Shown here piece by piece: positions 1 through 9,207 of a DNA stretch of 64,000 bases. The stretch is taken from contig WYCW01000001.1 in NCBI GenBank assembly GCA_011392765.1, positions 1,353,006 to 1,417,005 of the forward strand. Direction: 5' to 3'. Below the pieces are notes generated by a model that saw only the letters and a list, made by a program, of their open reading frames with translations, was not told where the DNA came from and did not search any database. This DNA comes from Candidatus Thiosymbion ectosymbiont of Catanema sp. Cochon2018 (GTDB lineage: Bacteria > Pseudomonadota > Gammaproteobacteria > Chromatiales > Chromatiaceae). Within the stretch, counting starts at the first letter, position 1; every line of letters begins with the position of its first letter. The position numbers were made by a program, and so were the translations under genes.

Positions 1-1
1 C

Positions 2-316
2 GGCTCCATCATCGCGGCACTGCCTGCGGTCCTGCTGGCCCTGGTGCAATTGGACGTCCAGTCGGCGCTCTGGGTCGCCTGCGGGTATCTGGTGGTCAAC
101 ACTGTCATCGGTAGTATGGTCGAGCCCAGGTTCATGGCCCAGGGCCTGGGTCTGTCCGCCCTGGTGGTTTTTGTCTCTTTGATCTTCTGGGGTTGGGTGC
201 TGGGCCCGGTCGGCATGTTCCTGTCGGTGCCGCTGACGATGGTCCTCAAGATCGCCCTCGACGCCAATCCGCAGACCCGTCCTATTGCTATCATATTGGG
301 TCCGGAGATCAAGTAG
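2..316 (+). CDS. AI-2E/PerM-type permease, C-terminal end
   Basis: The frame is open from the first bases of the window, so only the C-terminal ~104 residues of a polytopic membrane protein are present. Seen: two or three hydrophobic helices, the segment [21 protein letters not shown] (here [16 protein letters not shown]) and a final helix ending in [12 protein letters not shown]. The EPxxMGxxLxLSxLxVFxS pattern is the hallmark of the AI-2E/PerM exporter family, which sits in the inner membrane; the substrate of this member cannot be told. The stop at 314-316 is followed directly by a 7-bp tandem repeat. Confidence 0.8.
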   Translation, partial: GSIIAALPAVLLALVQLDVQSALWVACGYLVVNTVIGSMVEPRFMAQGLGLSALVVFVSLIFWGWVLGPVGMFLSVPLTMVLKIALDANPQTRPIAIILGPEIK

Positions 317-323
317 AGTGATG

Positions 324-372
324 AATGCGGAATGCGGAATGCGGAATGCGGAATGCGGAATGCGGAATGCGG
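324..372. repeat. 7-bp tandem repeat, seven copies
   Basis: Seven exact head-to-tail copies of AATGCGG begin eight bases after the permease stop codon. No function is visible; such short tracts change copy number by slippage. Confidence 0.9.
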
Positions 373-393
373 AATGATGAGTGCGGAATGATG

Positions 394-586
394 GGTAGTG
401 TTCTAATTTTGTTGTTTCCGAATATAAGGAACCATTTTGATCCCCTCACCAAGACGCTCTCTCCGGTGAGGTGAGGGGCTTCTGGGGTCGGTAAAGTATT
501 CGTGTCTGCCTTCGTGTGCATCCGTGGTTCATGTTTCCGGTTGTTGGGTACATCCGTACTGGAAACAACAAAGTTAGAACGCTGCC
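394..586. mobile_element. IS1-derived MITE, 193 bp
   Basis: The ends are inverted copies of each other (GGTAGTGTTCTAATTTTGTT at left, matching the complement of the right end, GGCAGCGTTCTAACTTTGTT) and resemble the ends of the intact IS1-family element at 26259-27161. The inside holds no transposase, only a hairpin (CCCCTCACC paired with GGTGAGGGG) near 443-480. No clear target duplication flanks it. Confidence 0.7.
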
Positions 587-619
587 ATGCAGCACTTGGG
601 GGTGTTGCGCCCATTGCTT

Positions 620-695
620 TTATCCGCAGATTACGCAGATTCTCGCAGATTAAGAATAGAAATAATCTGCGAAAATCTGCGTAATCTGCGGATTA
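620..695. repeat. Long hairpin repeat, family R1 (CGCAGATTACGCAGATT)
   Basis: An imperfect 76-bp palindrome made of repeated words: ATCCGCAGATTACGCAGATT on one arm and the complement on the other. Further copies lie at 17899-17983, 19722-19799, 41259-41322 and 47809-47884. Nothing else is visible between 587 and 858 apart from half of an R4-type repeat (about 720-765) and a run of CATCATTCAT/CATCACTCAT units at 807-853 just before the next gene. Confidence 0.85.
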
Positions 696-858
696 AACAG
701 GAAGGGTCCTCGGTTGCACAAATCCGATTCGCGAAGATTCGCGTGATTCGTAGTTTTTTCCGGTTGTGTTTTCACCGCACAAGATGGGGGACTGAATAGT
801 TACTACCATTCATCATTCATCATTCATCACTCATCACTCATCACTCATCACTCAGAAA

Positions 859-3705
859 ATGATGCAGGAATCCCAGAACCGTTCCGCCGAGCTGCTGCGT
901 ATCCTCGAGACATTCGTCCGGGAATCCCGGCTGCCGGTACCGGCGGAGGGGATCGGACTCGATATTCGGCTGGAGGCGGATCTGGGGCTCGACAGCATCG
1001 GCAGATCCGAGCTACTCGCGCGGGTGGAGCAGGGCCTGGGTGTCAGCCTGCCGGAGGAGGCCTTGCTGGCCGCTACGCCGCGGGACCTGCTGGCCCTGGC
1101 CGACGCCCACAGTGGTACGGCACGGACGACACAGGAGACCCGGAGCGGACGGTCTGCCGCTACCGGCACCGGCGCCGAGACCAGCGGTGATTCCACTGTC
1201 GACCCCGCCGCCGCGCGTACCCTGATCGAGGTCCTGGACTGGCACCTGGCGCGTCACCCCGAGCGTATCCACATCCGCTGTCAGGGGTCCGATGAGCAAG
1301 ACGAGCCGATTACCTACGCCGCCCTGGGACAAGGCGCCGCCCAGGTCGCCGCCAGGCTGGACCGCGCAGGAATCCGACCCGGCGACCGGGTGGCCCTGAT
1401 GCTGCCCACGGGCCCCGGCTATTTCTACAGCTTCTTCGGCATCCTCGCCGCCGGGGGGATCCCGGTACCCATCTACCCGCCGGCGCGTCCGCAGCAGCTC
1501 GAGGACCACCTGCAGCGCCATGCCCGCATCCTCACCAACGCCGGCGTCGGCTTCCTGATTACGGTGCCCCAGGCCCGCACGGTCGCCCGGCTGCTGGAGA
1601 TCCAGGTCCCGAGTATGCGCGGCCTGCTCACCTTGGATGACCTGGATACGGGGGAATCCCGATGGAAACCCTATCGCCCCGCTTCGGACGCGATCGCTTT
1701 TCTACAGTACACCTCCGGGAGCACCGGCGATCCCAAGGGGGTGACCCTCACCCACGCGGATCTGCTGGCCAACATCCGGGCCATGGGGCAGGCGACGGGG
1801 GCCGGTCCGGACGACATCTTCGTGAGTTGGCTACCCCTCTACCACGACATGGGCCTCATCGGCGCCTGGCTGGGCAGCCTCTACTTCGGCATTCCCCTGA
1901 TCGTGATGTCGCCGCTGGCCTTCCTGGCCAGGCCCCTGCGCTGGCTGCGGGCCATCCACCATCACCGCGGCACCCTCTCCGCCGCCCCCAACTTCGCCTA
2001 TGAGCTCTGTCTGACCCGCATCCCGGACGCGGCGCTGGAGGGGTTGGACCTGAGCTCCTGGCGCTGGGCCCTCAACGGGGCCGAGCCCGTCAGCCCCCAA
2101 ACCCTATGCCGTTTTGCGGAGCGTTTTGCGTCCTGCGGCCTGCGTCGGGAGGCCATCGCCCCCGTCTACGGACTGGCCGAGGCGGCAGTGGGACTCGCCT
2201 TTCCGCCGGCGGGGCGCGGCCCGCGCATCGACTGCATCGACCGCCGCCACTTCGCCCAATACGGGCAGGCCCTTCGGCTCTCCTGCGACGACCCGACCGC
2301 CATGGAGGTAGTGGCCTGCGGGAGTCCCCTGCCCGGCTACCGGGTGCGGGTGGTGGACGCCCAGGGCCGGCAGCTGCCGGAACGCCACGAAGGACTACTC
2401 CAATTCCAGGGACCCTCGGCCACCCAGGGCTATTACGCCAACCCGGAGGCCACGGCGCACCTGATCCGCGAAGGTTGGCACGACACCGGCGACCGCGCCT
2501 ATCTCGCCGGCGGGGACATCCACCTCACCGGGCGCGTCAAGGACCTGATTATCCGGGGCGGTCGCAACATTTATCCCTACGAACTGGAGCAGGCGGTGGG
2601 GGCCATCCCCGGCGTGCGCAGCGGTTGCGTGGCCGCCTTCGCCGCCGCCGATCCCAAGACCGGCAGCGAGCGCCTGGTGATCGTGGCGGAGACCCGGGAA
2701 CGGGACCCGGACCGACGCCTGGCGCTGGAGCGGGCCGTGCGCGAGTGTACCGGCGACCTCCTGGGACTACCGCCCGATGAGGTGGTGCTGGTCCCGCCGC
2801 GGACGGTGCTCAAGACCTCCAGCGGCAAGCTACGGCGGGGGGCGATCCGCGAACGCTATCTGGCGGGTCGGCTGCTCGCAGGGCCCGGACATCCCCGGTG
2901 GCAGTTACTGCGGATCGGCGCCGCCGGCCTGGGGGCCCGCATTGCGCACAGGGTCCGACTCGTCCCTCGCTATCTATACGCAGGCTACGCCTTGCTGCTG
3001 GTTGGCCTCATCGGCCCGCCGGTCGTGCTCGGCGTGCTCACCCTACCCCGGCTCGACCAGCGCTGGCGGGTGGCCCGGGGCGGCATTCGCCTGTTGCGCC
3101 GGCTGGCCGGCATCCGGCTGAAAGTCGCCGGCCTAGACCGGCTTCCCCCTGCCGACCACCCCTTTGTGTTGGTGACCAACCACCAGAGCTATCTGGATGC
3201 CCTCGTACTCATCGAGGCCATCCCCCGGCCCCTGGTCTTTATTGCCAAACGCGAGCTCGCATCCATGCCCCTGGCCGGGCGCCTGCTCGCGCGCCAGGGC
3301 ACCTTGTTCGTCGAGCGCTTCGATCCGCGGCACGGCGCCGCCGCAATGCGAGACTTCACCACGTCCCTGGAACGCGGAGAGCTATTGATCTTTTTTCCCG
3401 AAGGCACCTTCCGTAACGCCCCGGGCCTGCTGCCCTTTCGCATGGGGGCCTTCGTGGCCGCGGTACGTACCGGTCGGCCCGTCCTGCCGGTGGCCCTGAG
3501 CGGAATGCGGGAGATCCTGCGGGGAGACGGGTGGCTGCCCGCGCCGGGAACGGCACGGGTCGTCATCGGCCCGGTGCTGACCCCCGACGATAAAGACTGG
3601 CAGGCCGGCGTCCGCCTGCGCGACCGGGCCCGGGCGTTCGTGCTCCGGCACTGCGCCGAGCCGGACAGCGAACACCCCGGTGGGGGGCGCTCTCGCCGTT
3701 CCTGA
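859..3705 (+). CDS. ACP - fatty acyl-AMP ligase - acyltransferase fusion
   Basis: A 948-residue three-domain protein. Residues 1-90 are an acyl carrier domain with LGLDSIG (Ser46 is the expected phosphopantetheine site). Residues ~115-690 are an adenylate-forming enzyme with the core motif YTSGSTGDPKGV near 284-295 and DTGDRAYL further on, most like fatty acyl-AMP ligases that load acyl-ACP rather than CoA. Residues ~730-930 are a PlsC-type acyltransferase with H775-x4-D780 and FFPEGT (845-850). Two hydrophobic stretches join the last two domains, so the protein probably works at the inner membrane. Inference: it activates a fatty acid, holds it on its own ACP and passes it to a lysolipid or similar acceptor. 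Two ATGs are adjacent at 859 and 862; no strong ribosome site precedes them. Confidence 0.85.
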   Translation: MMQESQNRSAELLRILETFVRESRLPVPAEGIGLDIRLEADLGLDSIGRSELLARVEQGLGVSLPEEALLAATPRDLLALADAHSGTARTTQETRSGRSAATGTGAETSGDSTVDPAAARTLIEVLDWHLARHPERIHIRCQGSDEQDEPITYAALGQGAAQVAARLDRAGIRPGDRVALMLPTGPGYFYSFFGILAAGGIPVPIYPPARPQQLEDHLQRHARILTNAGVGFLITVPQARTVARLLEIQVPSMRGLLTLDDLDTGESRWKPYRPASDAIAFLQYTSGSTGDPKGVTLTHADLLANIRAMGQATGAGPDDIFVSWLPLYHDMGLIGAWLGSLYFGIPLIVMSPLAFLARPLRWLRAIHHHRGTLSAAPNFAYELCLTRIPDAALEGLDLSSWRWALNGAEPVSPQTLCRFAERFASCGLRREAIAPVYGLAEAAVGLAFPPAGRGPRIDCIDRRHFAQYGQALRLSCDDPTAMEVVACGSPLPGYRVRVVDAQGRQLPERHEGLLQFQGPSATQGYYANPEATAHLIREGWHDTGDRAYLAGGDIHLTGRVKDLIIRGGRNIYPYELEQAVGAIPGVRSGCVAAFAAADPKTGSERLVIVAETRERDPDRRLALERAVRECTGDLLGLPPDEVVLVPPRTVLKTSSGKLRRGAIRERYLAGRLLAGPGHPRWQLLRIGAAGLGARIAHRVRLVPRYLYAGYALLLVGLIGPPVVLGVLTLPRLDQRWRVARGGIRLLRRLAGIRLKVAGLDRLPPADHPFVLVTNHQSYLDALVLIEAIPRPLVFIAKRELASMPLAGRLLARQGTLFVERFDPRHGAAAMRDFTTSLERGELLIFFPEGTFRNAPGLLPFRMGAFVAAVRTGRPVLPVALSGMREILRGDGWLPAPGTARVVIGPVLTPDDKDWQAGVRLRDRARAFVLRHCAEPDSEHPGGGRSRRS

Positions 3706-3745
3706 TCCGATAGGGTAAAACTTTTGGTAGTTGTCAGTAGTGCTT

Positions 3746-3813
3746 AGAGACTGTCTAAAAACTAAGCCATCGATTTTTGTAGAACCATACCCGTAGGGTG
3801 GGCTGTGCCCACC
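3746..3813. repeat. Ends of two repeat families
   Basis: AGAGACTGTCTAAAAACTA at 3746 is one end of the inverted-repeat element seen whole at 18099-18244. It is followed by a small palindrome (GGGTGGGCTGTGCCCACC). The rest of the 188-bp gap shows nothing else. Confidence 0.6.
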
Positions 3814-3893
3814 GATCAGGCTATCAAACCCTTCAAAGATCAGGTGTTAAGGTCTTCCGGCTTCCTATACTTTGAATGCAAAAGAGTCATGCA

Positions 3894-4460
3894 ATGAAAA
3901 TTTATAAATGTCTTTCTCTTGTTTTCCTCTTCTGTAATATTGCGGCAGCAGACAATCGACAGTGTGATTTGTCTGTAAGCTCTGTAACTTTACTTGATCC
4001 GGATAGCACAAAATCGATCTTGGGAGACGACATTAAAGTGCTGAGATCTCCAGATGCTCTCTACACGCAATTCTACAACAAAACAGGTAAAGAAATGCTC
4101 ACCGCTATGTTTGTATCAGAAAATAATCCCACGAGCTTTCGAGAAATGCGGGTCGCAAAGTTGGATAAGAAATTCCTGCTGAATAGGAAGGTGCTAAAGA
4201 ATATCAGTAAATTTACAACTGGAAATGGTATTTATCTCGGAATTACAGAAGAGCAGTTAGTTAGTCAAATTGGGGGGCCTTCAGAAAAAATTCCGGATGG
4301 TGAAATCCTCAGGCTCAAATACCAGTCGCACAAACAAGCATGCATCCTTCCATCTTATGTTCATGGAAAATATAGCTATACAGCAATCTATTCTTTTGAG
4401 TATGGAAAACTCAGTGAAATGAGATTAAGTTTAAAACATCCTGCCATCGATCCTGATTGA
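3894..4460 (+). CDS. Exported protein, possible immunity partner
   Basis: 188 residues from the ATG at 3894, chosen because it gives a clean signal peptide (MKIYKCLSLVFLFCNIAAA, cleavage after AAA); an in-frame ATG lies 18 bases upstream. The mature protein is hydrophilic with four cysteines and no family I recognise. It lies nine bases before the next gene, which carries an L,D-transpeptidase-like H...GC motif. Inference: a periplasmic protein that could neutralise the product of the neighbour. The pair is low in GC compared with flanking housekeeping genes, consistent with acquisition by transfer. Confidence 0.6.
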   Translation: MKIYKCLSLVFLFCNIAAADNRQCDLSVSSVTLLDPDSTKSILGDDIKVLRSPDALYTQFYNKTGKEMLTAMFVSENNPTSFREMRVAKLDKKFLLNRKVLKNISKFTTGNGIYLGITEEQLVSQIGGPSEKIPDGEILRLKYQSHKQACILPSYVHGKYSYTAIYSFEYGKLSEMRLSLKHPAIDPD

Positions 4461-4469
4461 GGAGAAAAC

Positions 4470-4997
4470 ATGTCGAAAAAAGTTATCGTAACGGTAACCA
4501 GCCAGGTCACGGGAAACATGTGGGCTTTGAGTCCATATAACCCACAACAAGGTGTTATAGGAGCCCCAGAATACTTGGTACCAACATACAAGCTGAAAGT
4601 CGTAGGTGAAGCACGTGACTTCCAAGTTATCCGATTTGGGATCAAACGCACAAACGTAAGCCCTCCACCCGAAACCAGACTGTGTGATGTGGGCCTTTTC
4701 AAAGAAAATACATATACGGGAACGTGGCTTCCAACGTACCGAGTTCATAGTGGCTCTGGTTCTCTACCGGGAGCATGGCAGCTTTATGGCAATTTCCTCA
4801 TCCACGAAGGTTCTCCTGATCCTAATGACGCATGGGGAACGTACGGATGCATTGAGGTTGTGGGAAGAAATGAATGGAGGCGATATTTGCGAACAATAAC
4901 CCGGATTGGAGAAGCACAACTTAATCAAATCAGCAAGCAGAAAAACTTGATTGTCCATATCAAGGCTGCGGCAGCTCCAATTGCAAGACTTAGATAG
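4470..4997 (+). CDS. L,D-transpeptidase-like protein, possible T6SS peptidoglycan effector
   Basis: 175 residues, no signal peptide, preceded by a strong ribosome site (GAGGAGAA) at about 4457-4465. Residues 110-130 read LIHEGSPDP...GTYGCIEV, matching the spacing and order of the YkuD/DUF2778 active site (His112 then Thr-Tyr-Gly-Cys127-Ile). Enzymes of this type cut or exchange bonds in peptidoglycan; cytosolic versions without signal peptides are known as T6SS effectors (Tlde1 type). The exported protein just upstream would fit as the immunity partner. The family call rests on the motif only; an unrelated NlpC-like or structural protein remains possible. Confidence 0.5.
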   Translation: MSKKVIVTVTSQVTGNMWALSPYNPQQGVIGAPEYLVPTYKLKVVGEARDFQVIRFGIKRTNVSPPPETRLCDVGLFKENTYTGTWLPTYRVHSGSGSLPGAWQLYGNFLIHEGSPDPNDAWGTYGCIEVVGRNEWRRYLRTITRIGEAQLNQISKQKNLIVHIKAAAAPIARLR

Positions 4998-5008
4998 CTT
5001 TTTAAGAG

Positions 5009-5104
5009 CATCTTGAAAAATACGGTTCTCATCAACGGCGCACCTGAATAATCAATGGGTTAGGATCGCTTGATTGGTGAAAACACCTATTTTTCAAGGT
5101 GCCC
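5009..5104. mobile_element. MITE of ~95 bp (family M5)
   Basis: Ends are inverted: CATCTTGAAAAATA at left and TATTTTTCAAGGTGC at right. A close copy of the whole element lies at 45839-45935, and single ends are at about 35016 and 18368. No coding capacity. Confidence 0.75.
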
Positions 5105-5600
5105 TTGTATTGATGGTTACCGCACCGGAGAATTCGGGGTCGGCAATGAGTGCCTCATATCTCTCCTCAAGATCACCTGGAACCTCGGGAATATGAGCAA
5201 TAGCATTGAAGATGGAATCCATGGCCCCGTAGTTTATTCTACCCCTGAGATGAAACGGCCTATCCCGGAGGTGAGTGGCTATAGTTTCGCACGTGCGGGT
5301 AAAAATATCCTCGAGTCTTGCCAGCAGATCTTGTCTCTCTTCATCGGTCATCTTTTTGGAATTCACCATAAAAGAATTCAGAAATCCTTTCATGGGCGTA
5401 CCGTAGTCTTTCCAGTTGAGATGCAACGCAAGGCATTTTAGAACCAACTCGACATCCCTGAGACGTTTGTCAGGATTCGGTTTCGAATTCCCATTCTTCA
5501 GCCATTTTATCGTGCCTTTTTGATGATTGATCTCAGAAGTTAGTAACGATTCAAAAATAAGTAAAACATCTTCGACGAGCATGCTCGGCGCGCAATCCAT
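5094..5600 (-). pseudogene. DUF262-family protein remnant (C-terminal part)
   Basis: 168 codons are open, but only the last ~135 residues look like a real protein. KRLRDVELVLKCLALHLN followed by MKGFLNSFM matches the C-terminal region of DUF262 (GmrSD/DndB-associated) proteins of 350-600 residues. The N-terminal nuclease/NTPase part is absent, and upstream sequence (MARRVLDREKRLRRPP.. in another frame, 5590-5697) belongs to something else. The stop lies inside the MITE at 5009-5104. Best read as a decayed piece of a restriction- or defence-type gene. Confidence 0.55.
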
Positions 5601-5699
5601 ACGCTCGCGGCACCTCGATCCGCTCCCACTCGCAGCGTTCGGTTACCGGCGGGCGCCGCAGTCGTTTCTCTCGGTCGAGGACACGGCGGGCCATGTTTG

Positions 5700-5824
<125 letters not shown>

Positions 5825-5907
5825 TAAGTAAGAGCCTCTCCGGCTAAAGATGGATAACTTGTTAGTGAACCGTTCCTTAATAGCCTTCTTAAGCTGTCGG
5901 CAGAAGA

Positions 5908-6040
5908 GAAAACCACAAATCACGAGAATCCGCGCGAAATTGTCATCTCGAACCGAAGGGAGAGATCTTTTTCGCGCCGATTCGTGCAATTCGTAGTTTT
6001 TCCTCTTTTTGCCGACCGGTAACGATTAACTTAATGGCAT
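5908..6040. repeat. R4 hairpin with ATGCCATTAAGTTAA end
   Basis: An imperfect palindrome on AATCACGCGAAT/ATTCGCGCCGATT, closed on the right by GCCGACCGGTAACG..TTAACTTAATGGCAT. Better preserved copies with both ends are at 15968-16116 and 45010-45175. Between 6041 and 6256 only a plain leader is seen. Confidence 0.7.
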
Positions 6041-6256
6041 TATCTCACGACTCATGTGTGATGGGGTAACTGTTCACCCTCCTTCGGATTTCGGCTCGAT
6101 GGGGATATTGCCCTTATGATTCCCTGTATCCGAGATCAGGCTCCGGAGGGGACTATGAATAGTTACGCAATGGGCAACACTAGTTTATACTATATCGAAT
6201 CCGCAATTTTCCCTTATCCGAAACAATTCCCAAAGATTGCATCGAGGAGGACCGGT

Positions 6257-7906
6257 ATGGAAGAACTCAGGAAAAACAGGGCCTTCGGCGGACCGGAGGG
6301 ACCAGTGGTGCTGGTAATCATGGACGGGGTCGGGATCGGCAAGTATCCGGAAAGCGACTTCGTCAAGATCGCGCATACTCCCAATCTGGACTGGCTGCGC
6401 GCACATGCGGTCTACACCGAGGTCAGGGCCCATGGAACGGCAGTCGGTCTGCCGGACGACACCGATATGGGAAACTCCGAGGTCGGTCACAACGCGATCG
6501 GCTGCGGTCGGGTATTCTCTCAAGGAGCGGCGCTGGTCGATCAGGCCATCGCCTCCGGCTCCCTGTTCAAGGGTGCGGTCTGGAAAGAGCTGGCGACGAA
6601 TGTCAAAGACAAGCAGTCGACCCTGCACTTTATCGGCCTGTTTTCGGACGGCAACGTGCATTCCAATCTCAACCACTTAGAAGCGATGTTGCGCCGGGCC
6701 AAGTCGGAGGGTATCGAAAAGGCCCGCATTCACCCCCTGATAGACGGCCGCGATGTGCCCCCGACTTCCGTTCTGGACTATGTCGAACGCTTTGAGAAGT
6801 TTTTGCAGGACCTCGACGCGGATGGGACCGTGGACTACTGTATAGCGTCCGGCGGCGGGCGGATGCACATCACCATGGACCGCTATAACGCCGACTGGAG
6901 CATGGTCGAGCGCGGCTGGAACACCCACGTCAAGGGCCAAAGCCGCTACTTCGCCACCATACGCGAGGCGGTAAAGACCTTCCGCGAGGAGCGACCGGGT
7001 ATTCTCGACCAGGATCTGCCGGCCTTCGTTATCGAGCGTAACGGCGCCCCGGTGGGGCCGATCGTAGCGGGAGACAGCGTCATCTTCTTCAATTTCCGTG
7101 GCGACCGCTCGCTGGAGATCACAAAGGCCTTCGAGGCCGAGGAGCTGACCGAGTTCGACCGCGGTCCCAGGTTGGATGTGCGGTACGCGGGTATGATGCA
7201 ATATGACGGTGATCTTTGCGTACCGGAGAAGTATCTGGTGTCGCCGCCGGCGATCGATCGCACCATGAGCGAATACCTCTCCAACGCGGGGATCAAGCAA
7301 TTCGCCATCTCCGAGACCCAGAAATACGGCCATGTGACCTACTTCTTCAACGGCAACAACTCGGGCAAATTCGCTACTGAAACCTGGCAGGAGATCCCCT
7401 CGGACATCTGCCCGTTCGAACAGGCGCCGCGGATGAAGGCGACCGAGATTACCGACGCCGTGGTGGAAGCGATCAAAAGCGGCGAGTATCGCTTCATACG
7501 CCTGAACTATCCGAACGGCGATATGGTCGGTCATACGGGGGTAACCACTGCCGTGAAGGTAGCCATCGAGGCCGTGGACGAGGGCGTCGGCAGGATCATG
7601 GAGGCGGTGAAGGATGCCAAGGGTATCGCGGTCTTTTCGGCGGACCACGGCAACTCCGATGATATGTACGAGGTGGACAAAAAGACCGGCAAGCTCAAGC
7701 GGGATGCCGACGGCAAGTTTCTGCCCAAGACGGCGCACTCCCTCAACCCGGTGCCGGCGATCGTCTATGACCCGACCAATCGATCCCAGGCACGCCTGGC
7801 GCGGGTGGCGAATCCCGGCATCGCCAACCTGGCGGCCACCTGCATCACACTCCTCGGCTTCCAACCTCCGATGGATTACACACCGAGCCTGGTGGAAGCC
7901 GGTTAA
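6257..7906 (+). CDS. gpmI: 2,3-bisphosphoglycerate-independent phosphoglycerate mutase
   Basis: Converts 3- and 2-phosphoglycerate in glycolysis and gluconeogenesis, using two metal ions and a phosphoserine in the cytosol. Start at 6257 (549 residues, MEELRKNR) is chosen because a ribosome site (GAGGAGGA) lies just upstream; the frame is open further but without such a site. Seen: IMDGVGIGK near the N-terminus, catalytic GNSEVGHNAIG with Ser74, GRDVPPTS, HITMDRYNADW, FNFRGDRSLEITKAF and ADHGNSDDM. An insertion of ~20 residues (KKTGKLKRDADGKF) between the ADHGN motif and AHSLNPVP marks the longer subtype of the family (usual length 510-550). It stands alone between repeat-rich spacers. Confidence 0.95.
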   Translation: MEELRKNRAFGGPEGPVVLVIMDGVGIGKYPESDFVKIAHTPNLDWLRAHAVYTEVRAHGTAVGLPDDTDMGNSEVGHNAIGCGRVFSQGAALVDQAIASGSLFKGAVWKELATNVKDKQSTLHFIGLFSDGNVHSNLNHLEAMLRRAKSEGIEKARIHPLIDGRDVPPTSVLDYVERFEKFLQDLDADGTVDYCIASGGGRMHITMDRYNADWSMVERGWNTHVKGQSRYFATIREAVKTFREERPGILDQDLPAFVIERNGAPVGPIVAGDSVIFFNFRGDRSLEITKAFEAEELTEFDRGPRLDVRYAGMMQYDGDLCVPEKYLVSPPAIDRTMSEYLSNAGIKQFAISETQKYGHVTYFFNGNNSGKFATETWQEIPSDICPFEQAPRMKATEITDAVVEAIKSGEYRFIRLNYPNGDMVGHTGVTTAVKVAIEAVDEGVGRIMEAVKDAKGIAVFSADHGNSDDMYEVDKKTGKLKRDADGKFLPKTAHSLNPVPAIVYDPTNRSQARLARVANPGIANLAATCITLLGFQPPMDYTPSLVEAG

Positions 7907-8086
7907 GGCCGCTCGATCTACCGGTTTGCCGGCTATTTTTGAACCGCTGTAGGGGTACCCCTTGTGGTGCCCGGTCAGGGTAAGCCCGTAGGATACGGTG
8001 AGAGCCTGCCTACCGCCCCAGGGATGCCTGCCTGTGCCGACCTGCCTCCCGCACCCCAGGAACGGAGCAGGCATGGCAACATACAA

Positions 8087-8228
8087 GGGTGGGGTGAGGA
8101 ACGAACCCCAACGCTATAGTTGAGATAGAGCCTGTATGCGTTACCGGCATGTATCGGTCGCGGGAGAGACTTGAATCCATAGATATTTGGAATCGATGTT
8201 GGGGTTCGTTCCTCACCCCAACCAACCT
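8087..8228. repeat. Inverted pair of GTTGGGGTTCGTTCCTC repeats
   Basis: GGGTGGGGTGAGGAACGAAC at the left faces GTTGGGGTTCGTTCCTCACC at the right across ~85 bp. The same word recurs at 10060-10090, 12152-12182 and 18145-18160. From 7907 to 8086 nothing recognisable is present. Confidence 0.65.
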
Positions 8229-8271
8229 ACGCGCTGATCCTCCTTTTTACCGGTTGCGCCAGCTAAGGTGC

Positions 8272-8498
8272 CCTAGCATCCTTGAGGGACCCGAATCTTT
8301 ACCAATGAGTCAAGTTTGTGCAGTGCACAGATCGGGATCGGGATCGAAATCGAGATTCCGATTGCGATACCGATTTCGATTTCGATTTCGACCTACCTTG
8401 GCTCTTCAACGGCTGGTTGGGCGTAGGAGATGGGACCTTACGGGATAGGGGCTTGTGGGATCTTCATGCTTCGTCGGTCTGAGGCGAAGCCTCGCTAG
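8272..8498. repeat. Composite non-coding repeat, copy 1
   Basis: Order of parts: CCTTGAGGGACCCGAATC, ATGAGTCAAGTTTGTGCA, a tract of ATCGGG/ATCGAA hexamers and their complements (8330-8392), a conserved 70-bp middle, then TCGGTCTGAGGCGAAGCCTC. Inverted copies of the same series are at about 18020-18384 and 47545-47770. No coding capacity. Confidence 0.75.
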
Positions 8499-8552
8499 AT
8501 ATGGCAGTAGACCGTCTATTGCATGTTAGTGCAACAAAGCAGGCCATGAGAA

Positions 8553-9119
8553 ATGGGTGTGAAATACCGTCCAGGGAAATTCATTGGACCAATAACTAAT
8601 CAGGTTATCAAAAAGAGTAAGCAAAAGAGTGTGAGCAAGACTGACAAGCAACCGACATATATTCGGGAAATTGAGCTCCGTTATAAAAAACGCCGGGTTA
8701 AATCCGATGCACCCGTCAATGAGCCACTCACTGACCCCCAAAAGGTCTATGAATTATTCTCTGACCTTCAAAATGAAGCAAAAGAAAAGCTCATAACAAT
8801 AAGCCTGGATACCAAGATAAAGCCGTTATGCTTTGAAGTTATTGCCATAGGTGCGGTTAATTCAGTCTATGCTCGGCCAATTGAGGTATTACGCGCAGCG
8901 ATACCCTTAAACCCTTATGGCATTATTGTTGTGCATAATCATCCCACGGGTGACCCAACGCCCAGTGATGAGGATGAAAAATTCACATCCAACTTGTTAA
9001 TTAACACAAAATCGCTTGGATTGGAGTTTTATGACCATGTTATTATCGGACATAATCGCTATTTCAGTTTTGCTGAGCGTGGCGTAATGCAACGTTTAAA
9101 ATCAAATATTCCGGTATAG
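8553..9119 (+). CDS. RadC-like JAB-domain protein, short copy
   Basis: 188 residues. The JAMM/MPN metal site HNHPTGDPTPSDED is complete and is followed by GLEFYDHVIIG, as in RadC family proteins, which are common on genomic islands and whose enzymatic role is unsettled. It is a close paralogue of the 226-residue protein at 61036-61716 but stops right after the domain (MQRLKSNIPV), so its C-terminal helical extension is lost. Both copies are preceded by the same leader, CAACAAAGCAGGCCAT, itself preceded by TTAG. Inference: the same integron-type cassette was captured at two places. Confidence 0.75.
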   Translation: MGVKYRPGKFIGPITNQVIKKSKQKSVSKTDKQPTYIREIELRYKKRRVKSDAPVNEPLTDPQKVYELFSDLQNEAKEKLITISLDTKIKPLCFEVIAIGAVNSVYARPIEVLRAAIPLNPYGIIVVHNHPTGDPTPSDEDEKFTSNLLINTKSLGLEFYDHVIIGHNRYFSFAERGVMQRLKSNIPV

Positions 9120-9207
9120 CAGCGCTAACAATGCCGTAAACTCCGACGCATCGCTTTAAAGAAGGTCATAGCCAACCACAACATAGATTATCAGTCCAGA
9201 GAATGCA

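Noticed and set aside
309..614. Small frames in the AATGCGG tandem repeat and MITE region
   Set aside because: They translate repeats (RIPHSAFRIPHSAF) and have no ribosome site.
6677..8086. 469-codon minus-strand frame opposite gpmI
   Set aside because: gpmI is beyond doubt on the plus strand; the frame is a shadow due to high GC at third positions.
8330..8392. CRISPR or plasmid iteron array in the ATCGGG hexamer tract
   Set aside because: Six-base words with no spacers and no replication gene nearby; the tract belongs to a dispersed composite repeat.
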